64,000 nt of DNA from Aquirufa beregesia (GCF_011090385.1 NZ_SEWW01000003.1:1-64000), one strand, 5' to 3'. Shown: positions 17,059-26,315, numbered from the stretch's first letter. The notes: a model not told the origin generated them from the sequence alone. Program-made: numbers and translations.

Positions 17059-17856
17059 TTAAAATTGAAATGTTCTTTGTACTACTTGTTCGGTTTTGAT
17101 ATACGTATTCGCCACTTGGTGAATACTGTTTTCTAGTTTGGGGTCTCCCTGCTTTAAAGTTTGCCAATCTACAGGTTCTCCATCGATGGCCTGTCTTAAT
17201 TGTTTCACTACACGAGCAAACAAGGAATGTCTTTTTTTGCTAGGCTCCGGAACATAGCTATTTTCTTTTTCTTGATTGTTCGCTTGACTCGGTTGAATGT
17301 CGATTAACATTTCGACACTTTCTTCCTTCGCCAATGAAGCGGGTTTTTCTTTTTCAAATGTCCTATTATCGGCTAAAATAACAGGGTTGGTATTGGGTTT
17401 ACTTTCTTCTATTACGGGAATAGACTCGGTAGTATTTCTAGGTTCTTGATTTAAATTGGAATGAATATCATGACTGGGCATTGGCTCAGAATGACTTACA
17501 ACATTTGGATTTGTTGAACTACTTATTTCTTCCAATTCTGGCGTGCTCGTATTTGGCAAATGTTGAACAGGAGCATTGATTTCAGTTTGTATGTGGTTGG
17601 CCATTTTTGAATCATCCACTAGAGCGTTTGGATTGGATAATTGCCACCAACCTACACCAAAGGAAATCAATAAAACTGCCGCCCAAGACCATTGTCTACG
17701 ATGAATAATGAAAGGAACAGCCTTTCCTTTTTTCTCGTCAAGCTTTTTCTCAATTTGATTCCAAATAGCGGCTGGAACTTCCTCTTTATGTGAGTCTAAT
17801 TTTTCCCGCCAGTTTTTTTCAAGGGAATCCCAATTGTCACCGGATGATTTCTTCAT
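17059..17856 (-). CDS. Probable anti-sigma factor (single-span membrane protein)
   Basis: A 265-residue protein with a charged N-terminal cytoplasmic region holding an EEVPAAIWNQIEKKLDEK segment (about 25-42). One membrane span (about 56-73, WSWAAVLLISFGVGWW) and a long low-complexity Asn/Ser/Glu/Pro-rich outer region follow. That layout, and the 4-base overlap with the ECF sigma gene upstream, fit a transmembrane anti-sigma factor. There is no recognisable zinc-binding anti-sigma motif, so the role rests on context. Confidence 0.7.
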   Translation of the reverse strand: MKKSSGDNWDSLEKNWREKLDSHKEEVPAAIWNQIEKKLDEKKGKAVPFIIHRRQWSWAAVLLISFGVGWWQLSNPNALVDDSKMANHIQTEINAPVQHLPNTSTPELEEISSSTNPNVVSHSEPMPSHDIHSNLNQEPRNTTESIPVIEESKPNTNPVILADNRTFEKEKPASLAKEESVEMLIDIQPSQANNQEKENSYVPEPSKKRHSLFARVVKQLRQAIDGEPVDWQTLKQGDPKLENSIHQVANTYIKTEQVVQRTFQF

Positions 17857-18401
17857 GCTTGTAATTCCTTTAGTTTACTCTGTAATAGTTGTCGTGCTCG
17901 TGAAAGCTGCGACTTGGATGTGCCTTCTGATATTTGTAACATATCTCCAATTTCAATATGTGAATAGCCTTCTATGGCATATAAATTAAATATTGTCCGA
18001 TAGCCAGGAGGTAATTCCAAAATTAAATTTTGAATTTCCTCAACTCCCAGATGCATGATGGCATCTTCTGGATGAGCTATATCATATGTTTCATTAATGT
18101 CTTGGTCATAGCGATTGGCTGTTTTTCGAATTTTCATCAATGATTCATTCACCATGATTTTTCGAATCCACCCTTCAAAACTTCCTTGGCCTTGGAAGTT
18201 GTCTATTTTACTAAAGACTTTCATGAAACCCTCCATTAATGCATCTTCCGCATCTGGACCTACACCTAAATAGCGCTTGCATACCGCCATCATCTTGCCA
18301 GCGTTTACCTGGTAGACAATTTGTTGAGCTCTTCGGTCTTGTTTTTGGCAAGCCTGAATTAACTCTTGTTCGCTCTTGAAGGGTAGTAAAGTTTTACTCA
18401 A
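17853..18401 (-). CDS. RNA polymerase sigma factor, ECF (sigma-70 family)
   Basis: A 182-residue sigma factor with region 2 (DAEDALMEGFMKVFSKIDNFQGQGSFEGWIRKIMVNESLMKIRK, about 50-93) and region 4 (LPPGYRTIFNLYAIEGYSHIEIGDMLQISEGTSKSQLSRARQLLQSKL, about 128-175). ECF sigma factors redirect RNA polymerase to envelope or stress genes and are held by a cognate membrane anti-sigma factor, here presumably the next gene. The operon is divergent from murI across about 105 bases. Confidence 0.93.
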   Translation of the reverse strand: MSKTLLPFKSEQELIQACQKQDRRAQQIVYQVNAGKMMAVCKRYLGVGPDAEDALMEGFMKVFSKIDNFQGQGSFEGWIRKIMVNESLMKIRKTANRYDQDINETYDIAHPEDAIMHLGVEEIQNLILELPPGYRTIFNLYAIEGYSHIEIGDMLQISEGTSKSQLSRARQLLQSKLKELQA

Positions 18402-18506
18402 TGATTATAGAACTTATTTGAATGTAAAGATGTGCATTAAACATAAATGGTTGCATGGGTTTGAAAAGATTTTCAAAATTCCTTTCTTTACGCAGATTTA
18501 ACATAT

Positions 18507-19316
18507 ATGCCAAACTCTGCACCCATTGGGATTTTTGATAGTGGAATAGGGGGGTTAACCCTCGCTCATGCCATAACGGAATTGATTCCACAAGAGCCCA
18601 TCATTTATTTTGGAGATACTGCTCACTTACCTTATGGGGACAAATCAGCAACGGCCATTCAAGCATACTCTGTAAAAATTTGCAATTTATTATTAGAGAA
18701 AAATTGCAAGTTGATTCTAATTGCTTGTAATTCAGCTTCGGCGGCAGCCTATGATTTGGTGAAAACCTATGTTGGGACCAAGGCTGTTGTGGTGAATGTA
18801 ATAGACCCTGTCATTCAATATTTGGATCAACATTGGGCAGGCAAAACTTTGGGTTTGATTGGTACTAAGCAAACGGTGAATTCTGGGATCTATGCTCGTA
18901 AGGCAGAAGCATTGGGGAAAGATATCCATATTCAATCCTTAGCTACTCCATTATTGGCTCCCATGATTGAAGAGGGATTTTTTAATAATACCATATCAGA
19001 ACAGATCATTCGTGAATATTTAGAACAAGATGTACTCAAAAACATCGAGGGGTTAATTTTGGCCTGTACGCATTATCCCTTAATCAAATCACAGATAGAT
19101 GAATTTTATCAAAGCCGAATTCCAGTCATTGATACTTCACAGATTGTGGCTCAAGAAATTAAACGTATTTTAAATCAACATGATTTGTCGATACAAGCTG
19201 GCGAAATAGGTTCCCGACAATTTTTTGTATCAGACTATACAGATTCGTTTGAAAAGTCCACTCAACTATTTTTTGGAGAGGCCATTAAATTGACCCAATA
19301 TCCTATTTGGGATTAA
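18507..19316 (+). CDS. murI: Glutamate racemase
   Basis: MurI (269 residues) makes D-glutamate for peptidoglycan. The N-terminal GIFDSGIGGLTLAHAI and both catalytic cysteines are present: Cys74 in ACNSAS and Cys187 in ACTHYP. The YFGDTAHLPYG motif (about 34-44) is intact. Its stop codon touches the stop codon of the convergent small membrane protein gene with no base between them. Confidence 0.96.
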   Translation: MPNSAPIGIFDSGIGGLTLAHAITELIPQEPIIYFGDTAHLPYGDKSATAIQAYSVKICNLLLEKNCKLILIACNSASAAAYDLVKTYVGTKAVVVNVIDPVIQYLDQHWAGKTLGLIGTKQTVNSGIYARKAEALGKDIHIQSLATPLLAPMIEEGFFNNTISEQIIREYLEQDVLKNIEGLILACTHYPLIKSQIDEFYQSRIPVIDTSQIVAQEIKRILNQHDLSIQAGEIGSRQFFVSDYTDSFEKSTQLFFGEAIKLTQYPIWD

Positions 19317-19607
19317 TTATTGCCTTAGGATTTGACTCACCTTTTGTCGAATCTTAAATTTAGCTAAACGCTCTTGTTGTTCCTTTTTGCTTTGGCGGAA
19401 CCATAAAAAGGCAATAGCTCCAACTAATAAATAAGGGGCCGATAATAAATATAAAATTCCGGTATTTAAGCCAGTGGCAATATTGGAGCGCCCATTAGAA
19501 ATGGTGCTTTCAACCGTAGTACGGCACATAGCACATTGGGCGGCACTATCAAATTGCACGAATACAAAAAATAAAATGAAGAAGAGAGTAATGAATTTCT
19601 TACACAT
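19317..19607 (-). CDS. Small exported membrane protein with CAMC motif
   Basis: A 96-residue protein with an N-terminal signal-like segment (MCKKFITLFFILFFVFVQFDSAAQ), a CAMCRTTVES motif right after it (Cys24 and Cys27 by this start), one membrane span (about 50-70) and a basic tail. The start at 19607 is preferred over 19619 because it gives a compact signal peptide. It is the last gene of the respiratory block and overlaps the DUF420 gene by 8 bases. I recall similar genes beside cytochrome oxidase clusters in Bacteroidota, but no function is known. The CxxC could bind a metal or heme. Confidence 0.65.
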   Translation of the reverse strand: MCKKFITLFFILFFVFVQFDSAAQCAMCRTTVESTISNGRSNIATGLNTGILYLLSAPYLLVGAIAFLWFRQSKKEQQERLAKFKIRQKVSQILRQ

Positions 19608-20139
19608 AATAAGGGGCAATTAACAAGTAAACCAATACACCTGTAACACTAACATACAACCAAATTGGAAAGGCCCATTTGACTAATTTTTTATGGGACT
19701 CAACTTGATCCGTTAAGGCAAAAAATATAGCCTTTAATACTAAACGAACGACACCAATAGAAAGTAAAATATGCGAAAACAATAAAATATAATAGGTAGG
19801 TCTTAGCCAACCAGTACCACCAAACTTGGTTGGTTCATTGGAAATATGATAGCTAACATAGGACACCAAAAATAGGCTTCCTAATACAAAAGCCACTCCC
19901 ATAAATTTACGATGTAATTCGATGTTTTTGTTTTTGATGGCAATAAATCCCAAAATCAAAATGATGGAACAGGTGGCATTCAACACGCCATTCACATGCG
20001 GAAGTACTTTCGTCCATGTACCCAAGGGCAGCTTGGTTTGAATGGCATTTAACATGGCCACAGCAATGGGTATGACCAAGGACAAAATGTTAACAATTTG
20101 ATTATTTCTAGGGGTATTTTCAATCTTGTAAGCTGCCAT
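19600..20139 (-). CDS. DUF420 domain-containing membrane protein
   Basis: A 179-residue protein with five predicted membrane spans and conserved His residues in the spans and loops (LPHVNGVLNATCS, ELHRKFMG, YHISNEP, FSHILLS), the usual look of DUF420. The start at 20139 follows the stop of the Sco gene; an in-frame start at 20157 would overlap it. The family is found with heme-copper oxidase genes, where a part in copper or heme delivery to the oxidase is suspected but not shown. Confidence 0.82.
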   Translation of the reverse strand: MAAYKIENTPRNNQIVNILSLVIPIAVAMLNAIQTKLPLGTWTKVLPHVNGVLNATCSIILILGFIAIKNKNIELHRKFMGVAFVLGSLFLVSYVSYHISNEPTKFGGTGWLRPTYYILLFSHILLSIGVVRLVLKAIFFALTDQVESHKKLVKWAFPIWLYVSVTGVLVYLLIAPYYV

Positions 20140-20140
20140 A

Positions 20141-20860
20141 TTATTTTTCACTATCATAAATACGTTTTAATACTTTGATTTCCATCATGAGGCGATCTAC
20201 TTCTTTTTTATCCGTTCCATTATAGAATCCTCTAATGTGTTTTTCTTTATCTATCAGTATTAACCTTTCTGAGTGTATAAATGTTTCATCTGGATTTTTT
20301 ATGGCTTGATCATATTCAGAGGCATCCGCCAAAGGAACATGAAAGCCTTTTAACGCTAAGGGATAAATAGTTTTCTTATCACCTGTTAAAAAATACCATT
20401 TACCTGGTTTTGCTTCAAAACGATTTGCATATTCAGCTAGTTTTTCAGGTGTATCAAAATGTGGGTCAACCGAGATGGATAGTAGTTTGATGTCATTATC
20501 TTGACTAAAAGCATCTTGCAGTCGACTTACCTGAGTCGTGATTTTGGGACAAATAGTGGTACAGCGAGTGAAGAAAAAGCTCGCCACGTAAATATGATTA
20601 TCGAGCACTTTGGAAGAAAATGGCGCTCCTTTTTGATCGGTAAGCTGAAAGGGAGGTATTCGGAAAAATACGGTATCTATGTCGGATTCATTCCAACGGG
20701 GATTGATTCGTTTTTCCATTTTGATTTCACCGGTAGTGGAATCAATTTCAGGAATGTAGCGAGGTAATTGAAAATGATTATTGCCAAATTCGTGCAGGCC
20801 TAAATATAATAAGACAGGCACTATTAAAATGGTTAATAAAATGCCTGTCTTTTTAGTCAT
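20141..20860 (-). CDS. SCO1/SenC family copper chaperone
   Basis: A 239-residue membrane-anchored thioredoxin-fold protein. It has an N-terminal span (about 6-22), the copper-binding motif CTTIC-P (in FFTRCTTICPKI) and a downstream HSERLILIDK segment supplying the ligand His. Sco proteins deliver copper to the CuA site of oxidase subunit II. Its place just after the oxidase subunit genes fits that role. Confidence 0.92.
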   Translation of the reverse strand: MTKKTGILLTILIVPVLLYLGLHEFGNNHFQLPRYIPEIDSTTGEIKMEKRINPRWNESDIDTVFFRIPPFQLTDQKGAPFSSKVLDNHIYVASFFFTRCTTICPKITTQVSRLQDAFSQDNDIKLLSISVDPHFDTPEKLAEYANRFEAKPGKWYFLTGDKKTIYPLALKGFHVPLADASEYDQAIKNPDETFIHSERLILIDKEKHIRGFYNGTDKKEVDRLMMEIKVLKRIYDSEK

Positions 20861-20884
20861 GCGCCAATAAGAGTTTAGGGTCTA

Positions 20885-21202
20885 CTAATACAAATGTCCA
20901 CCTTCGTAGATCAATGCTACTAGTAACCAAACAACGAATACTGTAGGGATTAAAACCGCCCAGATAAGCGTTTTTACTTCATGCTTTAAGTGCATGAATT
21001 CTCCTACGATATAAAAAGCTTTAACGATCGTCATACCAGAAAAGATGGCTACACGTAAGGTGTTAGCTGGCAATGTAAAGGCAATAACGAATTCGATTGC
21101 TGTTAGAATTAAAAGAATCCAAAAAGTTTTCCAAATAGCGCCAGTTTGAGGAGCTGGAATTTCTTTTTCTGAGGTTTCGTGTGCAGTAACGTGCGAAGCC
21201 AT
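20885..21202 (-). CDS. Cytochrome c oxidase subunit IV family protein
   Basis: A 105-residue protein with three membrane spans (WKTFWILLILTAIEFVIAF, IFSGMTIVKAFYIVGEFMHL, LIWAVLIPTVFVVWLLVALI), the size and layout of the small CtaF/CoxD-type subunit that stabilises heme-copper oxidases. It follows the second subunit III gene by 19 bases. Confidence 0.85.
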   Translation of the reverse strand: MASHVTAHETSEKEIPAPQTGAIWKTFWILLILTAIEFVIAFTLPANTLRVAIFSGMTIVKAFYIVGEFMHLKHEVKTLIWAVLIPTVFVVWLLVALIYEGGHLY

Positions 21203-21221
21203 ATGTTAAGGGAATTAAATA

Positions 21222-21989
21222 TTAAACAAGATAAAAGAAGGTAAATACGAATACCCAAACAAGGTCTACAAAGTGCCAGTATAAACCAACTTTCTCAACC
21301 ATTTCATAGTGACCTCTGCGCTCATAAACACCTGTAGCTGCATTGAAGAAAATCAAAATGTTTAGGATAACTCCAGAAAATACGTGAGTTCCGTGGAAAC
21401 CTGTAATGAAAAAGAATAAGTCTGCAAAAGCTGGAGGGCCATATGGGTTGCGTACTAAATTGGCTCCTTCAATTGGGGTCATTACACCATCTACCAATTG
21501 CTTAGCTGCTAATGACAAATCTTCAGGTCCGTGGATGAAGTGACCCCACTCCCAAGCTTGTGAGCCTAAGAAAGTAAAACCTCCAACGATAGTCCATAAC
21601 ATCCATTTTTCTACATCTTTGCGGTCACCGCGGTGACCAGCTTCTACAGCTAATACCATGGTTACTGAAGATGCAATCAAAATGAAAGTCATGATACCTA
21701 CGAATACCAAGGGTAATGATATGCCGTGTAAGAATGGAACTGCTTCAAACACTTTTTCTGGGATTGGCCAGTGTTGTGTTGAAAAATAGAAATCACTTGG
21801 ACTTCCTTTCCAAGCTGGTTGACTGAAACGAATCATTCCATAAGTCACTAAAAGTGCCGAGAATGTAAAGGTGTCAGAAAGTAGGAAAAACCACATCATT
21901 AGTTTTCCATAACTAGCTTTAAGAGGTTCAGAACCACCTGTCCAAGTTAAATTTTCAGGAACAGTAGGGGCAGCGTGTGCAACTGACAT
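21222..21989 (-). CDS. Cytochrome c oxidase subunit III (long form)
   Basis: A 255-residue heme-copper oxidase subunit III with six to seven predicted spans. The GFHGTHVFSGVILN motif (about 197-210) and the C-terminal VGLYWHFVDLVWVFVFTFFYLV are family hallmarks. It is one of two adjacent subunit III genes. It carries an insertion between spans compared with the shorter neighbour. Confidence 0.92.
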   Translation of the reverse strand: MSVAHAAPTVPENLTWTGGSEPLKASYGKLMMWFFLLSDTFTFSALLVTYGMIRFSQPAWKGSPSDFYFSTQHWPIPEKVFEAVPFLHGISLPLVFVGIMTFILIASSVTMVLAVEAGHRGDRKDVEKWMLWTIVGGFTFLGSQAWEWGHFIHGPEDLSLAAKQLVDGVMTPIEGANLVRNPYGPPAFADLFFFITGFHGTHVFSGVILNILIFFNAATGVYERRGHYEMVEKVGLYWHFVDLVWVFVFTFFYLV

Positions 21990-22000
21990 GAGGTAATAGC

Positions 22001-22579
22001 TTAATTGTTAAACACTAAAAATAAAAATAAATATATCCACAAGGCATCTAAAAAATGCCAGTAGGTGGAACAAATTTTAATTTGAGTAAGGGCTTTGGCA
22101 TTGATTTTCATACGGAATGCAGCAACTAGTGCTACAATTAATACAATCAATCCGGAGATTAAATGCAGACCGTGAAGACCAGATAAAACATAGACAAATG
22201 ACCCTGATGGATTACCAACGAAATAAACGTTCATTTCGACTAATTGTACCCATCCGAAATATTGTAATACTAAAAACAATAATCCGAGCACAAAAGTAAT
22301 AGAAATACTTATTCTTAACGCATTAAATTGGTCTTTTTTTGCGGCTAATAATGCAAAATGCATGGAGGCACTACTTAGTAGTAAGACGACTGTACTAATC
22401 CAAAATAAATTGGGTAACTGAAACTCTACCCAGTTTCCTTCTGCTTTACGTACAAGATAGGCACTCGTAAAAGCAGCAAAGAGCATAATAATAGATACAA
22501 TGAACAACCACATGGTGAATATTTTAGGATTCACAGAACGTGTCGCTTTGGCTTCTATGGAATTGGTTTCTGCGTTCAT
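22001..22579 (-). CDS. Cytochrome c oxidase subunit III (short form)
   Basis: A 192-residue subunit III homologue with five spans, the LHGLHLISGLIVLIV motif and the C-terminal STYWHFLDALWIYLFLFLVF. The start at 22579 (MNAETNSIEAKATRS) follows ctaB by one base; the longer frame from 22609 would overlap ctaB. Paired subunit III genes after ctaB are usual in Cytophagales. Whether both copies join the same oxidase is not known from sequence. Confidence 0.9.
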   Translation of the reverse strand: MNAETNSIEAKATRSVNPKIFTMWLFIVSIIMLFAAFTSAYLVRKAEGNWVEFQLPNLFWISTVVLLLSSASMHFALLAAKKDQFNALRISISITFVLGLLFLVLQYFGWVQLVEMNVYFVGNPSGSFVYVLSGLHGLHLISGLIVLIVALVAAFRMKINAKALTQIKICSTYWHFLDALWIYLFLFLVFNN

Positions 22580-22580
22580 G

Positions 22581-23432
22581 TTATGAAATTTTATCAAATA
22601 AAAAGGCAATTTGTACTACAAGTAAATAGAAAAATGATCCAAACATCATCCAACGAGCAGCTTTATCTGTTGGGCGCATCATCAGGTAAAAGGTTTGGCA
22701 AAGGAATAAAGTACCGGCTATTACCGCAATAATGGCCGATTGTATTCCTGTCATGTGCAATAAATAAGGAACGAGTCCTAAGGGTACTAGAAATATGGTA
22801 TAAATCATGATGGTAAAAGCCGTTTTCATGTCTTTTTTTCCATCATTAGGTAGCATTTTAAATCCAGCTTTTTTGTAATCCGCATCTGCGACCCAGGCAA
22901 TAGCCCAAAAATGAGGGAATTGCCAAAAGAATTGTATGGCAAATAAAATGCCAGGCTCCCATCCAAATTCATGTGTAGCAGCCAGCCATCCAATCATGGG
23001 AGGAAAGGCACCAGGTATGGCACCCACAAATACAGAAATGGGTCCTACTCGTTTTAATGGAGTGTAAACAAATCCATATAAAATATACGAAATGAATCCA
23101 ATAATGGCTGCTTTCCATGACAAGTAGCTGAGTAAACTTAAAGAAATCAACAGTAGGATAATGCCATAAATCTTGGCTTGTTGAGGTCGTAAAACCTCGG
23201 TCGGCAAAGGTCTTTTGGCTGTTCTTTTCATCAGTTTATCGAAATCAATTTCTTTCAATTGATTGACGATGTTGGCAGCTCCTGTGAGTAAATAACCAGC
23301 TAAGGAGATTAAGATAATATGGAAAGTGGTGTGTTCAACGGGAGCCAATAAATAGCCAAAGGTACCAGAGAATGCTACCGTAATCGATAGTCTGGATTTT
23401 AACAGGGCTATATAGGGTTTAATGAGTGACAT
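22581..23432 (-). CDS. ctaB: Protoheme IX farnesyltransferase
   Basis: CtaB/CyoE (283 residues) converts heme B to heme O in the membrane. The UbiA-family Asp-rich motif is seen as NIVNQLKEIDFDKLMKRTAKRPLP (about 55-78), and a second conserved stretch is WVADADYKKAGFKMLP. About eight or nine spans are predicted. It is 1 base after ctaA, so heme O and heme A synthesis are coupled. Confidence 0.95.
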   Translation of the reverse strand: MSLIKPYIALLKSRLSITVAFSGTFGYLLAPVEHTTFHIILISLAGYLLTGAANIVNQLKEIDFDKLMKRTAKRPLPTEVLRPQQAKIYGIILLLISLSLLSYLSWKAAIIGFISYILYGFVYTPLKRVGPISVFVGAIPGAFPPMIGWLAATHEFGWEPGILFAIQFFWQFPHFWAIAWVADADYKKAGFKMLPNDGKKDMKTAFTIMIYTIFLVPLGLVPYLLHMTGIQSAIIAVIAGTLFLCQTFYLMMRPTDKAARWMMFGSFFYLLVVQIAFLFDKIS

Positions 23433-23433
23433 C

Positions 23434-24339
23434 TTATGCGGCTGTGCTTGTTTTAATCCAAGTATTCATATGTAAACCCAGAATCACGAGGGATATAGTT
23501 AAATGAACAGCTTGACTTCCTAAAGGTAAGTTGACATAAGCCATTAATATACCTGTGATTAAGGATATACTTAAAAAAACGAACAAGTAGGTACTATAGT
23601 TTTTTAAAGAATTGATTTTTGATTTTTTGATTTTGTTCCAAAGGACCAAATGACTCAGGACCAATACCCAAGAAAAGGTTCGGTGAATGATGTAAATACT
23701 ACCTAAATGACCAACCCATTCGGATCTTGCGTGTTCTCCATACTGAACAATTACATGATCCATTTCTTCTCTCACCTGAGTTCCCAATACAATTTGTACC
23801 AGAATGACTAGTAAGTTAAGTAGAATCAAAGTTCGAACCGTAGATGGGATCTCGATGGAGCTTTGTTTGACGTGTAAGGCCTTAAACAATAGAAACAAGA
23901 CACCAATGCTTAATAGCATATGAATGGTGACGACGCCTGGTAGAAGAAAGGAATCTACGACATATTTACCCAATACCGCATTGCCTAAAACAAGTATTAA
24001 GGCAAGGAAAGAAAGGATAAATTCTTTTTTCCCTGTTTTGAAAGCTAAGAGGGTTGTAATTAAAACAAAGAGTCCTGTTAATGCTCCAATAAGACGGTTG
24101 ATGTATTCAATCCAGGTTTTAGTGGGGTTAAATAGAACTTCACCATGTAATTTTTCCTTATAGGTAATTTCATAATGTAGTGGTAACTCGGATTCTTTCG
24201 TGGGGGGAATGAATCTCCCAAAACATTTTGGCCAATCTGGACAACCCATTCCTGATCCCGTACTTCGAACAATTCCTCCAGCTAAAATAAGCAGGTAAAT
24301 ACATAGTAAAGTAACAAAGCCAAATTTTTGGAATGTCAT
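23434..24339 (-). CDS. ctaA: Heme A synthase (COX15/CtaA)
   Basis: A 301-residue, eight-span membrane protein with the conserved RSTGSGMGCPDWPKCFGRFIPP segment near the N-terminus and paired His residues in the spans (YINRLIGALTG, THMLLS-type, YIIHRTFSW, VHLTISL). It oxidises heme O to heme A for the aa3 oxidase encoded next to it. It follows the coxA terminator, so it may have its own promoter or depend on readthrough. Confidence 0.93.
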   Translation of the reverse strand: MTFQKFGFVTLLCIYLLILAGGIVRSTGSGMGCPDWPKCFGRFIPPTKESELPLHYEITYKEKLHGEVLFNPTKTWIEYINRLIGALTGLFVLITTLLAFKTGKKEFILSFLALILVLGNAVLGKYVVDSFLLPGVVTIHMLLSIGVLFLLFKALHVKQSSIEIPSTVRTLILLNLLVILVQIVLGTQVREEMDHVIVQYGEHARSEWVGHLGSIYIIHRTFSWVLVLSHLVLWNKIKKSKINSLKNYSTYLFVFLSISLITGILMAYVNLPLGSQAVHLTISLVILGLHMNTWIKTSTAA

Positions 24340-24347
24340 GGTTGTGG

Positions 24348-24400
24348 GGAGAAAAAAAAAGATGCATCCAAATGAGAATCATTTCGATGCATCTTTTAGG
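24348..24400 (-). terminator. coxA terminator
   Basis: On the minus strand AAAAGATGCATC pairs with GATGCATCTTTT around a 17-base loop and is followed by more T. It divides the respiratory block between coxA and ctaA. Confidence 0.8.
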
Positions 24401-24410
24401 TTATTGGTTT

Positions 24411-26315
24411 TTATCGGTTGTAACTCTCGTTCTGAGCCGCTAATAAACTTTCAATTTCCTTTTCTTTTGCAATCTCATCATTCTCTTCAGGAAGATTTGA
24501 TTCTGGGGTTGCAGAGTGAGGGATATTTTGAGGGATAAAATCTGCCTCAGAACCAGGTTTGCTATAATCATATGGCCAACGGTACACAGCAGGAATTTCT
24601 CCTTCCCAGTTACCATGTCCAGGTACAATCGGTGTTGTCCACTCCAACGTATTTGATTTCCAAGGATTTTGTGTAGCACGCTTTCCTTTGAAAATGGAAT
24701 AAAAGAAGTTAAAGAAGAAAATAGCTTGAGCTGAGAAAGTAATAATCGCAGCAATGGAGATGAATGCATTTAAATCAGTGAATGCGGCTTCTCCATCATT
24801 TCCTAAAGCAGTAAATGAATAGTAACGTCTTGGGAAACCTGCAATACCCGTGTAGTGCATGGGGAAGAATACGGCGTAAACTCCTACAAATGTTAACCAA
24901 AAGTGGATATATCCAGCTGTTTTGTTCATCATGCGACCAAACATCTTAGGGAACCAGTGGTAGACACCAGCCATCAAGCCAAAGAATGATGCAGCACCCA
25001 TTACTAAGTGGAAGTGAGCAACGACAAAATAGGTATCATGTAAGTTAATGTCCAATGCCGAGTTTCCTAAAATGATACCCGTAACACCCCCTGAAATAAA
25101 TAGAGATACAAGACCAATGGAGAATAACATCGCTGGAGTAAATATGATATTTCCTTTCCAAAGTGTCGTGATGTAGTTAAACCCTTTTACTGCTGAAGGA
25201 ACAGCAATGATCAAGGTTAAGAACATAAATACCGAACCAAGGAATGGATTCATACCTGTTACGAACATGTGGTGGGCCCATACGATAAAGGCTAACACGG
25301 TAATACCCATCATGGAACCAATCATGGCACGGTAACCAAAGATAGGTTTACGTGAATTGGTTGCAATAACTTCTGAAGTCATTCCTAATGCAGGTAATAA
25401 TACGATATATACCTCTGGGTGACCTAAGAACCAGAATAAGTGTTGGTACAAGATTGGGCTACCTCCCATGTTAGGAAGAGCTTGACCTTGAATATAAATT
25501 TCAGATAAGTAGAAAGATGTACCGAAGCTACGGTCAAAAATCAATAATAATGCGGCTGACAATAATACAGGGAAAGATAATAAACCTAATACCGCTGTAA
25601 AGAAGAATGACCAAATGGTCAATGGCATTTTAGTAAATGTCATACCACGCGTTCTCAAGTTAATGATGGTACAGATGTAGTTGATCCCACCCATTAATTG
25701 TGAAACAATAAACAGGGCCATACTGGTTAACCATAATGTCATACCTAATCCAGAACCTGGCATAGCTTGTGGCAATGCACTTAATGGAGGATAAATCACC
25801 CAACCACCGGAAGCTGGACCTGTTTCAATGAACAAAGATGAGAACATGATCACAGATGACAAGGCAAAGAACCAATATGATAACATATTGATAAAACCAG
25901 AAGCCATGTCACGTGCTCCGATTTGTAAGGGAATCAAGAAGTTGGAGAAAGTTCCTGAAAGACCTGCTGTCAATACAAAGAATACCATGATGGTGCCGTG
26001 CATGGTCACCAAAGCTAAGTAAAATTCTTTGTCCAATTTACCTGATTCATCAATCCACTCTCCTAAAATAGGTCTTAACCATTCTAAGCTCATATCTGGA
26101 AAACCTAATTGCAAACGGAAGATGATCGATAAAGATCCACCGATGAATGCCCATAGGATACCTGATATTAAATATTGTTTTGCAATCGTCTTATGATCTT
26201 CTGAAAAGATGTACTTACGGATAAAACCAAGTTCATGATGTTCATGCTCGTGATCATGACCATGATCGTGTCCATGAGCGTGTACTTCTTCAGTAGTTGA
26301 TATGGCTGTTGACAT
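24411..26315 (-). CDS. Cytochrome c oxidase subunit I
   Basis: The catalytic subunit (634 residues) of an A-type heme-copper oxidase, holding heme a, heme a3 and CuB. Visible motifs include the WFLGHPEVYIVLLPALGM segment with the CuB His and the cross-linked Tyr, the double His of WAHHMF, and HDTYFVVAHFHLVMGA with the heme ligands. The N-terminus is unusually rich in histidine, nine His among residues 12-27, mostly alternating with Asp, Glu or Gly. The C-terminal tail is long and acidic. It follows coxB by 29 bases. Confidence 0.97.
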   Translation of the reverse strand: MSTAISTTEEVHAHGHDHGHDHEHEHHELGFIRKYIFSEDHKTIAKQYLISGILWAFIGGSLSIIFRLQLGFPDMSLEWLRPILGEWIDESGKLDKEFYLALVTMHGTIMVFFVLTAGLSGTFSNFLIPLQIGARDMASGFINMLSYWFFALSSVIMFSSLFIETGPASGGWVIYPPLSALPQAMPGSGLGMTLWLTSMALFIVSQLMGGINYICTIINLRTRGMTFTKMPLTIWSFFFTAVLGLLSFPVLLSAALLLIFDRSFGTSFYLSEIYIQGQALPNMGGSPILYQHLFWFLGHPEVYIVLLPALGMTSEVIATNSRKPIFGYRAMIGSMMGITVLAFIVWAHHMFVTGMNPFLGSVFMFLTLIIAVPSAVKGFNYITTLWKGNIIFTPAMLFSIGLVSLFISGGVTGIILGNSALDINLHDTYFVVAHFHLVMGAASFFGLMAGVYHWFPKMFGRMMNKTAGYIHFWLTFVGVYAVFFPMHYTGIAGFPRRYYSFTALGNDGEAAFTDLNAFISIAAIITFSAQAIFFFNFFYSIFKGKRATQNPWKSNTLEWTTPIVPGHGNWEGEIPAVYRWPYDYSKPGSEADFIPQNIPHSATPESNLPEENDEIAKEKEIESLLAAQNESYNR

